This document shows, in pieces, positions 1 to 8,217 of a stretch of DNA of 64,000 bases. Positions within the stretch are counted from its first letter, which is position 1, and each line of letters starts with the position of its first letter. Under the pieces are notes generated by a model. The model did no database searches and had not been told where the DNA came from. It saw only the letters and a list, made by a program, of their open reading frames with translations. Both the position numbers and the translations under genes were made by a program. The DNA lies in the NCBI RefSeq assembly GCF_017355165.1, contig NZ_JADILK010000001.1, forward strand, positions 310,001 through 374,000. The letters run 5' to 3'. This DNA is from Bacillus sp. SD075 (GTDB lineage Bacteria > Bacillota > Bacilli > Bacillales > DSM-1321).

Positions 1-9
1 TTAAAGACA

Positions 10-309
10 TCACTTTCTATCCTGAATGAATTCACGCATTTCCTCTTTCGATATTCCTGACCCGATAACATCGTGCATGATTTCCATCCACTCTTCATCC
101 ATGCCCTTGTCTGCTTGCTCATTCAACAGAGCATCGACCTTAATACAAAGTATTCTAGAAATTTTTTCTAAAACTAATATAGTGGGGTTTGTTTGAAGGT
201 TTCTTTCCAGTGAGCTTATATAGGATTTGGCAACGCCGGATTTTGTGGAGAGTTCACTAATGGACATTTTCCTTTCCTCCCTAAGTGACTTAACTCGGTA
301 ACCTATCAT
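10..309 (-). CDS. sinR: SinR-like transcriptional repressor
   Basis: A 99-residue DNA-binding repressor in the SinR family, which in B. subtilis represses biofilm-matrix operons and is inactivated by SinI. Residues 1-65 are an XRE-type helix-turn-helix; the stretch GVAKSYISSLERNLQTNP is nearly the SinR recognition region. Residues about 70-96 (EEWMEIM, then GISKEEMREFI) are the SinR/SinI-type dimerisation hairpin. I chose the ATG at 309 because SinR proteins begin MIG and an AGGTG ribosome site lies upstream; a GTG at 318 is also in frame. The gene diverges from the exopolysaccharide locus. No sinI sits beside it; a SinI-like gene lies near 33.5 kb. Confidence 0.9.
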   Translation of the reverse strand: MIGYRVKSLREERKMSISELSTKSGVAKSYISSLERNLQTNPTILVLEKISRILCIKVDALLNEQADKGMDEEWMEIMHDVIGSGISKEEMREFIQDRK

Positions 310-787
310 TTTGACCACACCTAACCATTAAAATGAAAATTATGTATTGATTTAAACTAGTACTTTTAGTTTACACATTTTCCTATCATTTTTAATGATA
401 ACTAGGCACTAAAATACTTGACACAATTATATGCATAAACGGATTTTTCTGTTTTGATAGGCATTTAGTTAGGTTTTCTTTTAGTAAATATTGTAAAACG
501 AGTCAATAGACTGGCGAAAATTGGGAATGGGTATATACTTAGGTTTATTAAAAATTTAAATCAAAAATATGCTGGCAGATGGGTGATATATAAGTGAATA
601 ATGCAATATTTAAGAATTAGAAATTATTTCCTTTGTATTCCTGTCTCCTTTTTTTGTAAAATTACTTTTGCATTTGAAAAGTATTCTTTGATTGTAAGAT
701 TCATGAAAATTTCCTTGAAAATACATAAAAATAGGTAATATTATGGTATAATGCAATAGGTCATTTTTAACATATCAGGAGGATGAA
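310..787. other. AT-rich divergent regulatory region between sinR and the EPS locus
   Basis: No open frame of note. This stretch must hold the promoters of the sinR-like gene and of the exopolysaccharide operon. T-rich GTTTTCTTTT and TATTCTTTG segments (near 472-483 and 682-690) loosely resemble the SinR operator GTTCTYT, but none is an exact match, so SinR binding here is only a guess. Confidence 0.5.
744..752 (+). promoter_or_regulatory. Extended -10 promoter of the EPS operon
   Basis: TGGTATAAT is a perfect extended -10 element (TGn plus TATAAT) 35 bases before the first operon gene. No good -35 hexamer is found 17 bases upstream, as is usual for extended -10 promoters. AGGAGG at 777-782 is the ribosome site. 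Confidence 0.6.
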
Positions 788-1468
788 ATGGAAGAAACTA
801 TTAGTATTCAAGATATTTTTAAAACATTAAAGAAACGTTGGAAGCTAATCATGCTGCTGACACTAATTGCCGCTTTGATTAGTGGATCAATTTCTTATTT
901 CCTATTAACACCCGTTTATCAATCTTCAACACAGATCCTGGTTAATCAGAAACAATCGGAAAACCAATTGGATTCCACTCAAATCCGATCTAATATCGAC
1001 ATGATCAATACATACAGTGTGATCATAAAAAGCCCGGCGATTTTGGAGAAGGTCATTGATGAGCTTGAACTAGATCAAAGCGTAGAACAACTTAGTGAAA
1101 AAATCACGATTAACAGCCAAGAAAATTCACAAGTCTTTTCATTAACGGTTCAAGATAGTAATCCGGCCAAGGCAGTTGAGATTGCCAACACGGTTTCTGC
1201 AACTTTCCAAAAGGAAATCAAGGATATCATGAATGTCGATAATGTGAGCGTTCTTGCCAAGGCAGAAATCAAGGAAAATCCTGCACCTGTTAAACCTAAT
1301 CCATTATTGAATATCGCCATTGCAATTGTAGTGGGATTGATGGCTGGAATAGGCCTGGCATTTCTACTGGAGTATTTAGACAATACGATTAAGGATGAGG
1401 ATGATATAGAGAGACTCCTTGACTTGCCATTACTCGGATCCATTCAAAAAATATCGCAGCATAAATAA
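788..1468 (+). CDS. epsA: Polysaccharide chain-length regulator / tyrosine-kinase modulator (Wzz/YveK type)
   Basis: A 226-residue membrane protein of the Wzz/CapA/YveK family, which sets exopolysaccharide chain length and activates the cognate BY-kinase. Two membrane segments are visible, about residues 20-40 and 174-194. Between them lies the extracytoplasmic coiled domain, and the proline motif NPAPVKPNP precedes TM2. The cytoplasmic tail ending in LPLLGSIQ is where the kinase normally docks. The ATG follows AGGAGG at ideal spacing. It is the first gene of the operon, 28 bases before the kinase gene. The family assignment is firm; the numbering as epsA follows B. subtilis. Confidence 0.92.
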   Translation: MEETISIQDIFKTLKKRWKLIMLLTLIAALISGSISYFLLTPVYQSSTQILVNQKQSENQLDSTQIRSNIDMINTYSVIIKSPAILEKVIDELELDQSVEQLSEKITINSQENSQVFSLTVQDSNPAKAVEIANTVSATFQKEIKDIMNVDNVSVLAKAEIKENPAPVKPNPLLNIAIAIVVGLMAGIGLAFLLEYLDNTIKDEDDIERLLDLPLLGSIQKISQHK

Positions 1469-1496
1469 AGAACAGATAGTGACATGAAGAAAGGAA

Positions 1497-2183
1497 GTGG
1501 GATTTTTGAGAAGTAAAGATGAAAAACAAGTGAATTTAATTGCGCAGACTAATCCTAAATCGCCTATTACTGAACAATATCGATTAATTAGGACAAACAT
1601 TCAATTCTCTTCAGTGGATAAAGAAATCAAAACGATTGTGGTGACTTCATCGGAGCCTAATGATGGGAAATCGACGACAGCTGCCAACCTAGCGATTGTG
1701 CTTGCTCAAGAAGAGAAAAAAGTATTACTTGTGGATGCGGATTTAAGGAAACCAACGGTTCATTATGCGTTTAACCTTAGTAATATACATGGTCTTACTA
1801 GCGTATTGACCAAGAAAATGGACTTAAGAAAAACTATCTTGAATTCAAATGTTTCAAATTTAGACATTTTAACAAGTGGGCCGATACCGCCTAATCCTTC
1901 AGAGTTATTAAATTCCAAAGCGATAGAAACAACGATTGATGAACTAAAAGAAATCTATGATTATATCATTTTTGATACACCGCCAGTACTGGTTGTGCCG
2001 GATTCCCAGATTGTAGCCAATAAAAGTGATGGCGTGATCATGGTAGTGGCAAGCGGCAAGACAAACAAACAAAGTGCGGTGAAAGCAAAGGACCTTTTAG
2101 TGAAAGCTAACACATCCTTGCTTGGAGTCGTTTTGAATGGCGTTGAAACGGATAACAGCAATTATTATTACTATCAATCTTAA
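1497..2183 (+). CDS. epsB: Bacterial tyrosine kinase (CpsD/EpsB/YwqD type)
   Basis: A 228-residue cytoplasmic BY-kinase that autophosphorylates on C-terminal tyrosines and pairs with the preceding membrane modulator. It has Walker A EPNDGKSTTAANLA (about 54-67), Walker A' LLVDADLRKP (about 82-91) and Walker B YIIFDTPP (about 156-163). The protein ends in a tyrosine cluster, NYYYYQS, the expected autophosphorylation site. A GTG at 1497 opens the frame, but the AAGGAAG site fits a TTG at 1506 better, so the first three residues are uncertain. It probably controls polymer assembly together with the PHP phosphatase encoded downstream. Confidence 0.93.
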   Translation: MGFLRSKDEKQVNLIAQTNPKSPITEQYRLIRTNIQFSSVDKEIKTIVVTSSEPNDGKSTTAANLAIVLAQEEKKVLLVDADLRKPTVHYAFNLSNIHGLTSVLTKKMDLRKTILNSNVSNLDILTSGPIPPNPSELLNSKAIETTIDELKEIYDYIIFDTPPVLVVPDSQIVANKSDGVIMVVASGKTNKQSAVKAKDLLVKANTSLLGVVLNGVETDNSNYYYYQS

Positions 2184-2213
2184 GGAAAAGAAGACAGAAT
2201 TCGACAAAATACC

Positions 2214-2256
2214 ACCCTGTTTAATAGCCATATTATATGCTACTATTAATCAGGGT
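2214..2256 (+). terminator. 14-bp hairpin without U-tract between kinase and phosphatase genes
   Basis: The arms ACCCTGTTTAATAG (2214-2227) and CTATTAATCAGGGT (2243-2256) pair with one mismatch. No T-run follows, so this may be a processing or attenuation hairpin rather than a full terminator. Confidence 0.45.
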
Positions 2257-2327
2257 AATAATTCCTATCTGTTTTCTTAGTGATTAAGTCTATTATCCCA
2301 TTTGTTTATAAAGGAAGTGTGTGAAAT

Positions 2328-3092
2328 TTGATCGATATACATTGCCACATTCTCCCTGGTGTTGATGATGGAGCAGCGGAAATGAAGGAAAGCATGAACA
2401 TGGCAAGAAAAGCGACTGAAGCAGGAATCACCCATATATTTGCCACGCCACATCACTTAAATGAGAAATACGTAAATGTGAAGAGTGACATCATGGATCG
2501 TGTTGTGAGGTTAAATGAGAGTTTTCAATTAGAAAATATTCCTCTTACCATTCATCCTGGACAAGAAATAAGAATACACCGGGACATATTTACTTCACTT
2601 GAAAAGGAAGAAATCCTAACACTGGACGATCATGGTACATATTTGCTGCTAGAGCTCCCGTCGGGAAGGGTTCCTACATACACACAAGAAGTGATTTATG
2701 AACTGCTGCTTAAAGGAATCACACCGATTATCGTACATCCGGAGAGAAATAAAGAATTGATAGCCAATCATAAACTATTATTTGAATTGGTCCAAGAAGG
2801 CGCGTTAACGCAACTTACCTCTGGCAGTATCATTGGAAACTTCGGCAAAAGTATCCAATCATTTTCAAAAAAAATCATCGAACATAATCTAACTCATTTC
2901 ATTGCCACAGATGCCCATAATATAGGATCCAGAGGCTTCACGTTACAACAAGCCTATGAAGCAATTACAAAGGCATACGGAATACAACGTACATTTTATT
3001 TTAAAGAAAACGCTCAGCAGCTAATAAAGGGACAAAGTCCTTCCATTGAAAAGCCCGTGCCGTTCAAAAAGAAAATCTTGGGGATCTTTTAG
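2328..3092 (+). CDS. ywqE: PHP-domain protein-tyrosine phosphatase (YwqE/CpsB type)
   Basis: A 254-residue metal-dependent phosphotyrosine phosphatase of the PHP superfamily that dephosphorylates the BY-kinase. The N-terminal metal motif IDIHCHILPGVDDGA begins at residue 2. Further ligands are in ATPHH (about 41-45), HPGQE (about 84-88), IIVHPERN (about 137-144) and ATDAHN (about 194-199). The frame opens with TTG, preceded by AAGGAAG at suitable spacing, and the MIDIHCH beginning is the family norm. Kinase, modulator and phosphatase form the standard regulatory trio of Gram-positive capsule loci. Confidence 0.93.
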   Translation: MIDIHCHILPGVDDGAAEMKESMNMARKATEAGITHIFATPHHLNEKYVNVKSDIMDRVVRLNESFQLENIPLTIHPGQEIRIHRDIFTSLEKEEILTLDDHGTYLLLELPSGRVPTYTQEVIYELLLKGITPIIVHPERNKELIANHKLLFELVQEGALTQLTSGSIIGNFGKSIQSFSKKIIEHNLTHFIATDAHNIGSRGFTLQQAYEAITKAYGIQRTFYFKENAQQLIKGQSPSIEKPVPFKKKILGIF

Positions 3093-3139
3093 AAAAGCAG
3101 AAAATTAGGTAACGCTTACATTATTATAAAAAAAATTTG

Positions 3140-3275
3140 TCTTCATGTAAAGTTTCAGGTGTGTAGTTATGGGGATGAACTTATAGAGTGATACATTACC
3201 TCCTTTTTGGTAAGTAGCTTGTTAAACGACAAATATCCCTTGGACTATAAGGACATTTTAACAAGTTGCAAAGGA
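3140..3275 (+). ncRNA. Candidate EAR (epsC) antitermination RNA
   Basis: About 300 untranslated bases precede the epsC homolog. Visible pairing: CTTGTTAAA (3218-3226) with TTTAACAAG (3257-3265), an inner CCTT...AAGG stem, and a small TACC...GGTA stem near 3196-3212. In Bacillales an 'EAR' RNA just upstream of epsC allows readthrough of the long eps operon. Position and structure fit, but I could not match the consensus base by base. Confidence 0.45.
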
Positions 3276-3402
3276 AATATACAGAATAAAGCATTCTACT
3301 AGTAAAAATTAAATCATGTGAAATAGAATAGAATACTTTAAAACTAACTGAACTGTATTTTAATAGAGAGTAAATCAAACAATATTAAAGGGGGAAATGT
3401 GG

Positions 3403-5223
3403 TTGGCCTACCGAAAACGATTGACACTTCTGGCCCTATTAGACTCATTAATAGTCTTATCTGCCATTTATGTAAGTTATTTATTCTTGTATCCCTATTT
3501 GGAAATATTTAAATTACCAACACTCTTAGTCACATCAGTCTCTCTATTAATCAGCCATCATTTTTTTGCTTCTATTTATAAACTATATAAGAAGGCCTGG
3601 GAGTATGCAAGTGTTGGAGAGTTACTGTCCATCGTTAAAGCCGTAAGCCTATCGATTATCACAGTCATCGCCATCCAGTTAATGGTTTTTCAGGATGTTT
3701 ATGTAAGGGCTATGGCCTTGACGTGGATGATGCATGTCATCCTTATTGGCGGTTCCCGCTTTTCGTGGAGAATGCTGCGTGACCGTTTGATACATAAACA
3801 AAAGGAAACCAGAAACACCTTGGTAATCGGGGCGGGATCGGCTGGAACCATGGTTGTACGTCAGCTTCTAAATAACTATGATACGGAGCTTAAACCAGTA
3901 GCATTCATTGATGATGATCCAAAAAAAGAAAAGCTAGACATATTAGGAATCCCTGTTGTCGGTAACTCCAAACATATACCCGAAATGGTGGGAAAATACC
4001 ATATAGATAATATTGTCATTGCGATTCCGTCATTAAGTAAAAAAGAAATGAAGATCATCTTTGATGAATGTGTGAAAACGAATGCAAAAACACAAATCAT
4101 GCCGATGATTGAAGATATTATGTTGGGGAAAGTAGCGGTAAATCAGTTTAAAGAAGTGGAAGTGGAAGATCTGTTAGGAAGAGAACCCGTTGAATTGGAT
4201 ATAACCAGTATATCTAAATATGTAACGGGCAAAACCATCCTGGTTACAGGGTCTGGGGGCTCAATTGGTTCCGAGATTTGCCGTCAGATATGCAGATTTT
4301 CACCCGGTAAACTCATTCTCTTAGGACATGGGGAAAATAGCATTTATCAGATTGACATGGAACTGAAAAAGTTATACGCCGATCAAATGGAGATCATCCC
4401 TGTCATCGCAGATATTCAAGATCGAGATAGAATATTTGAAGTGATGGAAACGTACCGACCAGATGTTGTTTACCATGCGGCTGCACATAAACATGTTCCA
4501 CTAATGGAATACAATCCACGTGAAGCGATTAAGAATAACGTTTTTGGTACAAAGAATGTTGCTGAAGCGGCAGATACGTTTGGTGTAGGGGCATTTGTGA
4601 TGATTTCATCCGATAAAGCCGTTAACCCAACAAATGTCATGGGATCGACGAAGCGTATTGCTGAAATGATCATCCAGCAGTTAGCAAAAAATAGCCCGAC
4701 AAAATTTGTTGCGGTTCGTTTCGGAAATGTTTTAGGCAGCAGGGGAAGTGTCATTCCTTTATTTAAAAAACAAATCCAGGCAGGTGGACCAGTAACGGTC
4801 ACCCATCCAGATATGACAAGGTATTTTATGACCATTCCTGAAGCATCCAGATTAGTCATTCAGGCAAGTTCTTTGGCCAGAGGCGGAGAAATATTCGTTC
4901 TTGATATGGGTGAACCAGTTAAGATTGTAGAATTAGCGACAAACCTTATCCAATTATCAGGTTATTCCATAGACGAAATTGGAATTGAATTTTCAGGAAT
5001 CCGTCCAGGTGAAAAAATGTATGAAGAACTATTAGGGGAGAAAGAGGTCCATAGTGAAGCTGTATTCCCTAAAATCTTTATAGGAAAAGCGGTACTGGAA
5101 CAGGAAGAGGAAATACAGTATCTTTTAAACTCCTATGATGATTTTTCCATACCAGAACTAAAAGAATTCGTAATCAATTTAGCTAATCGAAGAAAGAACA
5201 AAAATTTCTCGATAGTTAAATAG
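3403..5223 (+). CDS. epsC: Membrane-bound NDP-sugar 4,6-dehydratase (EpsC/CapD/PglF type)
   Basis: A protein of about 606 residues that makes UDP-4-keto-6-deoxy-N-acetyl sugars from UDP-GlcNAc. About four membrane helices fill residues 5-125. A first nucleotide-binding fold starts at GAGSAGTMVVRQL (about 146), and the catalytic Rossmann domain at VTGSGGSIGSEI (about 283). The active-site stretch SSDKAVNPTNVMGSTK has Met in place of the usual Tyr before xxxK, as in PglF-like enzymes. An ATG at 3397 exists, but AAAGGGG is only two bases from it; the TTG at 3403 has eight-base spacing and gives the common MAYRKR start. Its product may feed a dideoxy-sugar branch. Confidence 0.92.
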   Translation: MAYRKRLTLLALLDSLIVLSAIYVSYLFLYPYLEIFKLPTLLVTSVSLLISHHFFASIYKLYKKAWEYASVGELLSIVKAVSLSIITVIAIQLMVFQDVYVRAMALTWMMHVILIGGSRFSWRMLRDRLIHKQKETRNTLVIGAGSAGTMVVRQLLNNYDTELKPVAFIDDDPKKEKLDILGIPVVGNSKHIPEMVGKYHIDNIVIAIPSLSKKEMKIIFDECVKTNAKTQIMPMIEDIMLGKVAVNQFKEVEVEDLLGREPVELDITSISKYVTGKTILVTGSGGSIGSEICRQICRFSPGKLILLGHGENSIYQIDMELKKLYADQMEIIPVIADIQDRDRIFEVMETYRPDVVYHAAAHKHVPLMEYNPREAIKNNVFGTKNVAEAADTFGVGAFVMISSDKAVNPTNVMGSTKRIAEMIIQQLAKNSPTKFVAVRFGNVLGSRGSVIPLFKKQIQAGGPVTVTHPDMTRYFMTIPEASRLVIQASSLARGGEIFVLDMGEPVKIVELATNLIQLSGYSIDEIGIEFSGIRPGEKMYEELLGEKEVHSEAVFPKIFIGKAVLEQEEEIQYLLNSYDDFSIPELKEFVINLANRRKNKNFSIVK

Positions 5224-5245
5224 CCATAAGTAGGAGGACTAATAA

Positions 5246-6142
5246 GTGAAAAAAATCACAAAAGCAATCATTCCGGCAGCAGGATTGGGTACTCGTTTTT
5301 TGCCAGCCACAAAAGCGATGCCAAAGGAGATGCTGCCAATCATTGATAAACCAACGATTCAGTACATAGTTGAGGAAGCCGTTGCATCTGGAATAGAAGA
5401 TATAATAATCGTTACCGGAAAAGGGAAACGTGCGATTGAGGACCATTTTGATTACGCTCCAGAACTCGAACAAAATCTATTGGAAAAAGGAAAAGTAGAG
5501 TTACTCAATAAGGTACAATATTCCTCTAATCTTGCTAATATCCATTATATTAGACAAAAGGAACCAAAAGGGTTAGGTCACGCTGTATGGTGCGCACGTA
5601 AATTTATTGGTGATGAACCATTTGCCGTACTATTGGGTGATGATATTGTTCAGAGTGAAACTCCTTGCCTAAAGCAGTTAATTAATCAGTTTGAGGAAAC
5701 TAACCATTCAATTATCGGGGTTCAAACTGTACCTAAGGAAGAAACAAACCGCTATGGGATAATAGACCCTGCCTTTCAAGATGGACGACTTTATCAAGTG
5801 GAAAACTTTGTAGAAAAACCAGCTTTAGGTACAGCTCCTTCCAATTTAGCCATAATGGGAAGGTATATCCTTACTCCTGAAATCTTCAGTATGCTAGATC
5901 AGCAGGCAGCTGGTGCAGGCGGGGAAATTCAGTTAACAGATGCGATTCAACAGTTAAACCAGACACAGCAAGTTTTTGCTTATGATTTTGAAGGTAAGAG
6001 GTATGATGTTGGAGAAAAAATTGGTTTTGTGAAAACTACGATTGATTTTGCTCTTCAAAATCAGGAGCTTCGAGATGAAATCATTGCATATTTAAAGAAA
6101 ACAGTACTAATTAATGAAAACAAATTGGTTTTTAAAAATTAA
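5246..6142 (+). CDS. galU: UTP-glucose-1-phosphate uridylyltransferase
   Basis: A 298-residue cytoplasmic enzyme that makes UDP-glucose from UTP and glucose-1-phosphate. The nucleotide-binding signature [20 protein letters not shown] is at residues 11-30. [16 protein letters not shown] and the C-terminal [15 protein letters not shown] are also typical of GalU/GtaB. The start is GTG with AGGAGG ideally placed. It sits 22 bases behind epsC, in the same transcript, and supplies precursor for the exopolysaccharide. Such loci often carry a second copy beside a housekeeping gtaB. Confidence 0.95.
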   Translation: MKKITKAIIPAAGLGTRFLPATKAMPKEMLPIIDKPTIQYIVEEAVASGIEDIIIVTGKGKRAIEDHFDYAPELEQNLLEKGKVELLNKVQYSSNLANIHYIRQKEPKGLGHAVWCARKFIGDEPFAVLLGDDIVQSETPCLKQLINQFEETNHSIIGVQTVPKEETNRYGIIDPAFQDGRLYQVENFVEKPALGTAPSNLAIMGRYILTPEIFSMLDQQAAGAGGEIQLTDAIQQLNQTQQVFAYDFEGKRYDVGEKIGFVKTTIDFALQNQELRDEIIAYLKKTVLINENKLVFKN

Positions 6143-6246
6143 ATATAGACGAGAAAGTTATATACCAAAAATGGTGGACTTTCATATAAAACCAAAAGAT
6201 TTTCAAAGGTGATATTGTTAAATATTATTATGACGTAGTCCTTAAC

Positions 6247-6288
6247 CAAACATAATTTATAATTCTATTTAATTATAAATTATGTTTG
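6247..6288. repeat. Perfect 18-bp inverted repeat between galU and the sugar transferase
   Basis: CAAACATAATTTATAATT (6247-6264) and its exact reverse complement (6271-6288) flank a six-base loop. The hairpin is almost entirely A/T and has no U-tract, so it is not a classical terminator. It splits the locus into two blocks. The rest of 6143-6592 holds no gene that I can see. Confidence 0.6.
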
Positions 6289-6592
6289 AAAAAGTTGCTT
6301 CTTAAAGTAATGAAGCAAAAAAAAGGTTTTTATACCTTTAAGTCTGAAATAGTGATAAATCTAACTGCTTAACTGCACTGCTCAATACTCTAGAAAATCC
6401 GTATGTATAAATTGGATCTAATTTAATTAGAATTACTAATATCCAGAATTGAGCTGCCACCATAAAATAAACATCAAATTTATATTTCAACAGGTTATCT
6501 TGTGTAAAATATATTGTTTTGCAGAAAGTAAAATTAGTTCAAAGTTTTGTAATTAGAGTAGCATAAAATTCAAGTAAATAAGGATGTTGCTT

Positions 6593-7252
6593 ATGAAGCC
6601 ATATTTAGTTCTTAAAAGAATATTTGATTTAATTTTTGCGTTAACTTTACTTATTATAATATCACCAATTTTGATTATAGTAGCAATTGTCATAAAGCTA
6701 GAATCTAGAGGGCCTGTCTTTTTTTTGCAAGATAGACTTGGTCGAAATGGACGGACGTTTAAGATATATAAATTAAGATCGATGATTGTCAACGCTGAAA
6801 AAATAGGAACAGGTGCTTATTCATATAAAGGGGACCCCAGGGTTACAAAAGTAGGTGCTTTTATTCGAAAAACCAGCATTGATGAATTGCCACAACTTTT
6901 CAATATTATTAAAGGTGAAATGAGTGTTATTGGACCACGTCCAACTCTTTTATATCACCCGTGGCCTATAGAGGAATATACAGAAGAGCAAAAAAAAAGA
7001 TTTGATATGCGCCCTGGAGTAACAGGTCTAGCACAAGTAAATGGACGGAAAGAAGTACCATGGCTTGAGAGAATCAAATTGGATGTTGAGTACGTTAATA
7101 AGGTTAGTCTATGGGTAGACACAAAAATTTTCTTTAAAACCATTATCAAAGTATTATTTATGGGTGACAACTACAATACAAATCAGACAGCTAGTAATGT
7201 AACTCCTAAAGATAATATAAGTAAGCTATCTAAAGTTAAAAAAAAAGCATAA
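6593..7252 (+). CDS. Initiating sugar-phosphate transferase (PglC/WbaP C-terminal type)
   Basis: A protein of about 219 residues that transfers the first sugar-1-phosphate to undecaprenyl phosphate and so starts the repeat unit. One hydrophobic re-entrant helix lies at residues 10-32. The family signature follows: [20 protein letters not shown] (about 42-61), then [26 protein letters not shown] (the DE pair is catalytic in this family) and [13 protein letters not shown]. The ATG at 6593 is preferred over 6584 because AGG at 6581-6583 is nine bases upstream of it. It heads the second block of the polysaccharide locus. Confidence 0.93.
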   Translation: MKPYLVLKRIFDLIFALTLLIIISPILIIVAIVIKLESRGPVFFLQDRLGRNGRTFKIYKLRSMIVNAEKIGTGAYSYKGDPRVTKVGAFIRKTSIDELPQLFNIIKGEMSVIGPRPTLLYHPWPIEEYTEEQKKRFDMRPGVTGLAQVNGRKEVPWLERIKLDVEYVNKVSLWVDTKIFFKTIIKVLFMGDNYNTNQTASNVTPKDNISKLSKVKKKA

Positions 7253-7264
7253 GGAGGAGTTAAT

Positions 7265-8191
7265 ATAAAAGCGCTACTTACAAATGCATATACGTTCAAT
7301 AATGAACAACTCCTTCAAATTAAAAGTTTAGGGTACGAAGTCTCTTTATGGGAAAGTGAACTTGAACCATTACCTGAAGAGTTACTCGATTCTGAAGTAG
7401 TAGTATGTAATGGACTATTTCTATATAATGATATATCTAAATTTTCTAAGCTTAAATTAGTACAACTTACAAGTGCAGGACTTGATAGAGTCCCTATAAA
7501 TGAAATAAGAAACAGAGAAATCAAACTTTTGAATGCACGAGATGTGTATAGCATTCCAATGTCAGAATGGGTAATTCTTAAAATTCTTGAAATATATAAA
7601 AATACGCGTTTTTTTGAAAGAGCCCAGAGTCGATGTGAGTGGGTTAAAAATAGAGAATTATTAGAGTTAAATGGCAAAACTGTAGGAATAATCGGAACCG
7701 GTAGTGTAGGCATTGAAGTAGCAAAACGAGTTAAGGCTTTTGGTTGTAAGGTCCTTGGGCTTAATACTAGCGGTAGTAATAACAAGTACTTTGATGACTG
7801 TATGTCTGTTAACAATATCACCCGATTTTTAGGTCAAATTGATATAGTAGTTTTAACCTTACCATTAACTGATAAGACATTAAACATGATAAATCAAGAA
7901 ACGTTAAATAGTATGAAAGATGATTCGGTACTAATAAATGTCTCTCGTGGGGGTATTGTAAGCGAAAATGATTTACTTAGATGTCTAAATAATGGAAAAA
8001 TAAGAGGGGCTGCTCTTGATGTATTTGATGAGGAACCACTTTCTAAAAATAGTGTCCTTTGGAAACATCCAAGAGTGGTAGTTACTCCACATAATTCATT
8101 TGTTTCAGATAATGTATCCGGCAGAATGTTCAAATTGATATATGGAAATTTAGAGCGTTTTATTAATAAAAGGCCTTTAAAACATATTTAA
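7265..8191 (+). CDS. D-isomer-specific 2-hydroxyacid dehydrogenase, apparent AUA start
   Basis: The coding frame is continuous from 7265 for 308 codons and gives a full-length NAD-dependent 2-hydroxyacid dehydrogenase. It has the N-terminal substrate domain, the NAD motif GIIGTGSVG, the catalytic Arg in INVSRGGIV, Glu in DVFDEEPL and His in TPHNS. No ATG, GTG or TTG exists between the in-frame stop at 7250-7252 and codon 89. GGAGGA at 7253-7258 lies six bases before an ATA, so the gene seems to use AUA, or to have lost an ATG by mutation. The first conventional start (TTG 7529) would remove the substrate domain. It is probably coupled to the aldolase gene that follows. Confidence 0.85.
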   Translation: MKALLTNAYTFNNEQLLQIKSLGYEVSLWESELEPLPEELLDSEVVVCNGLFLYNDISKFSKLKLVQLTSAGLDRVPINEIRNREIKLLNARDVYSIPMSEWVILKILEIYKNTRFFERAQSRCEWVKNRELLELNGKTVGIIGTGSVGIEVAKRVKAFGCKVLGLNTSGSNNKYFDDCMSVNNITRFLGQIDIVVLTLPLTDKTLNMINQETLNSMKDDSVLINVSRGGIVSENDLLRCLNNGKIRGAALDVFDEEPLSKNSVLWKHPRVVVTPHNSFVSDNVSGRMFKLIYGNLERFINKRPLKHI

Positions 8192-8217
8192 TACAGAGAA
8201 GAAAGTGTAGGATCCAT

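Noticed and set aside
460-700. SinR operator sites upstream of the EPS operon
   Set aside because: Only loose matches to GTTCTYT are present in very T-rich DNA, so they cannot be separated from chance.
7529-8191. Shorter dehydrogenase starting at TTG 7529
   Set aside because: It would lack the N-terminal substrate-binding domain, whose coding sequence is intact and in frame upstream behind a good ribosome site.
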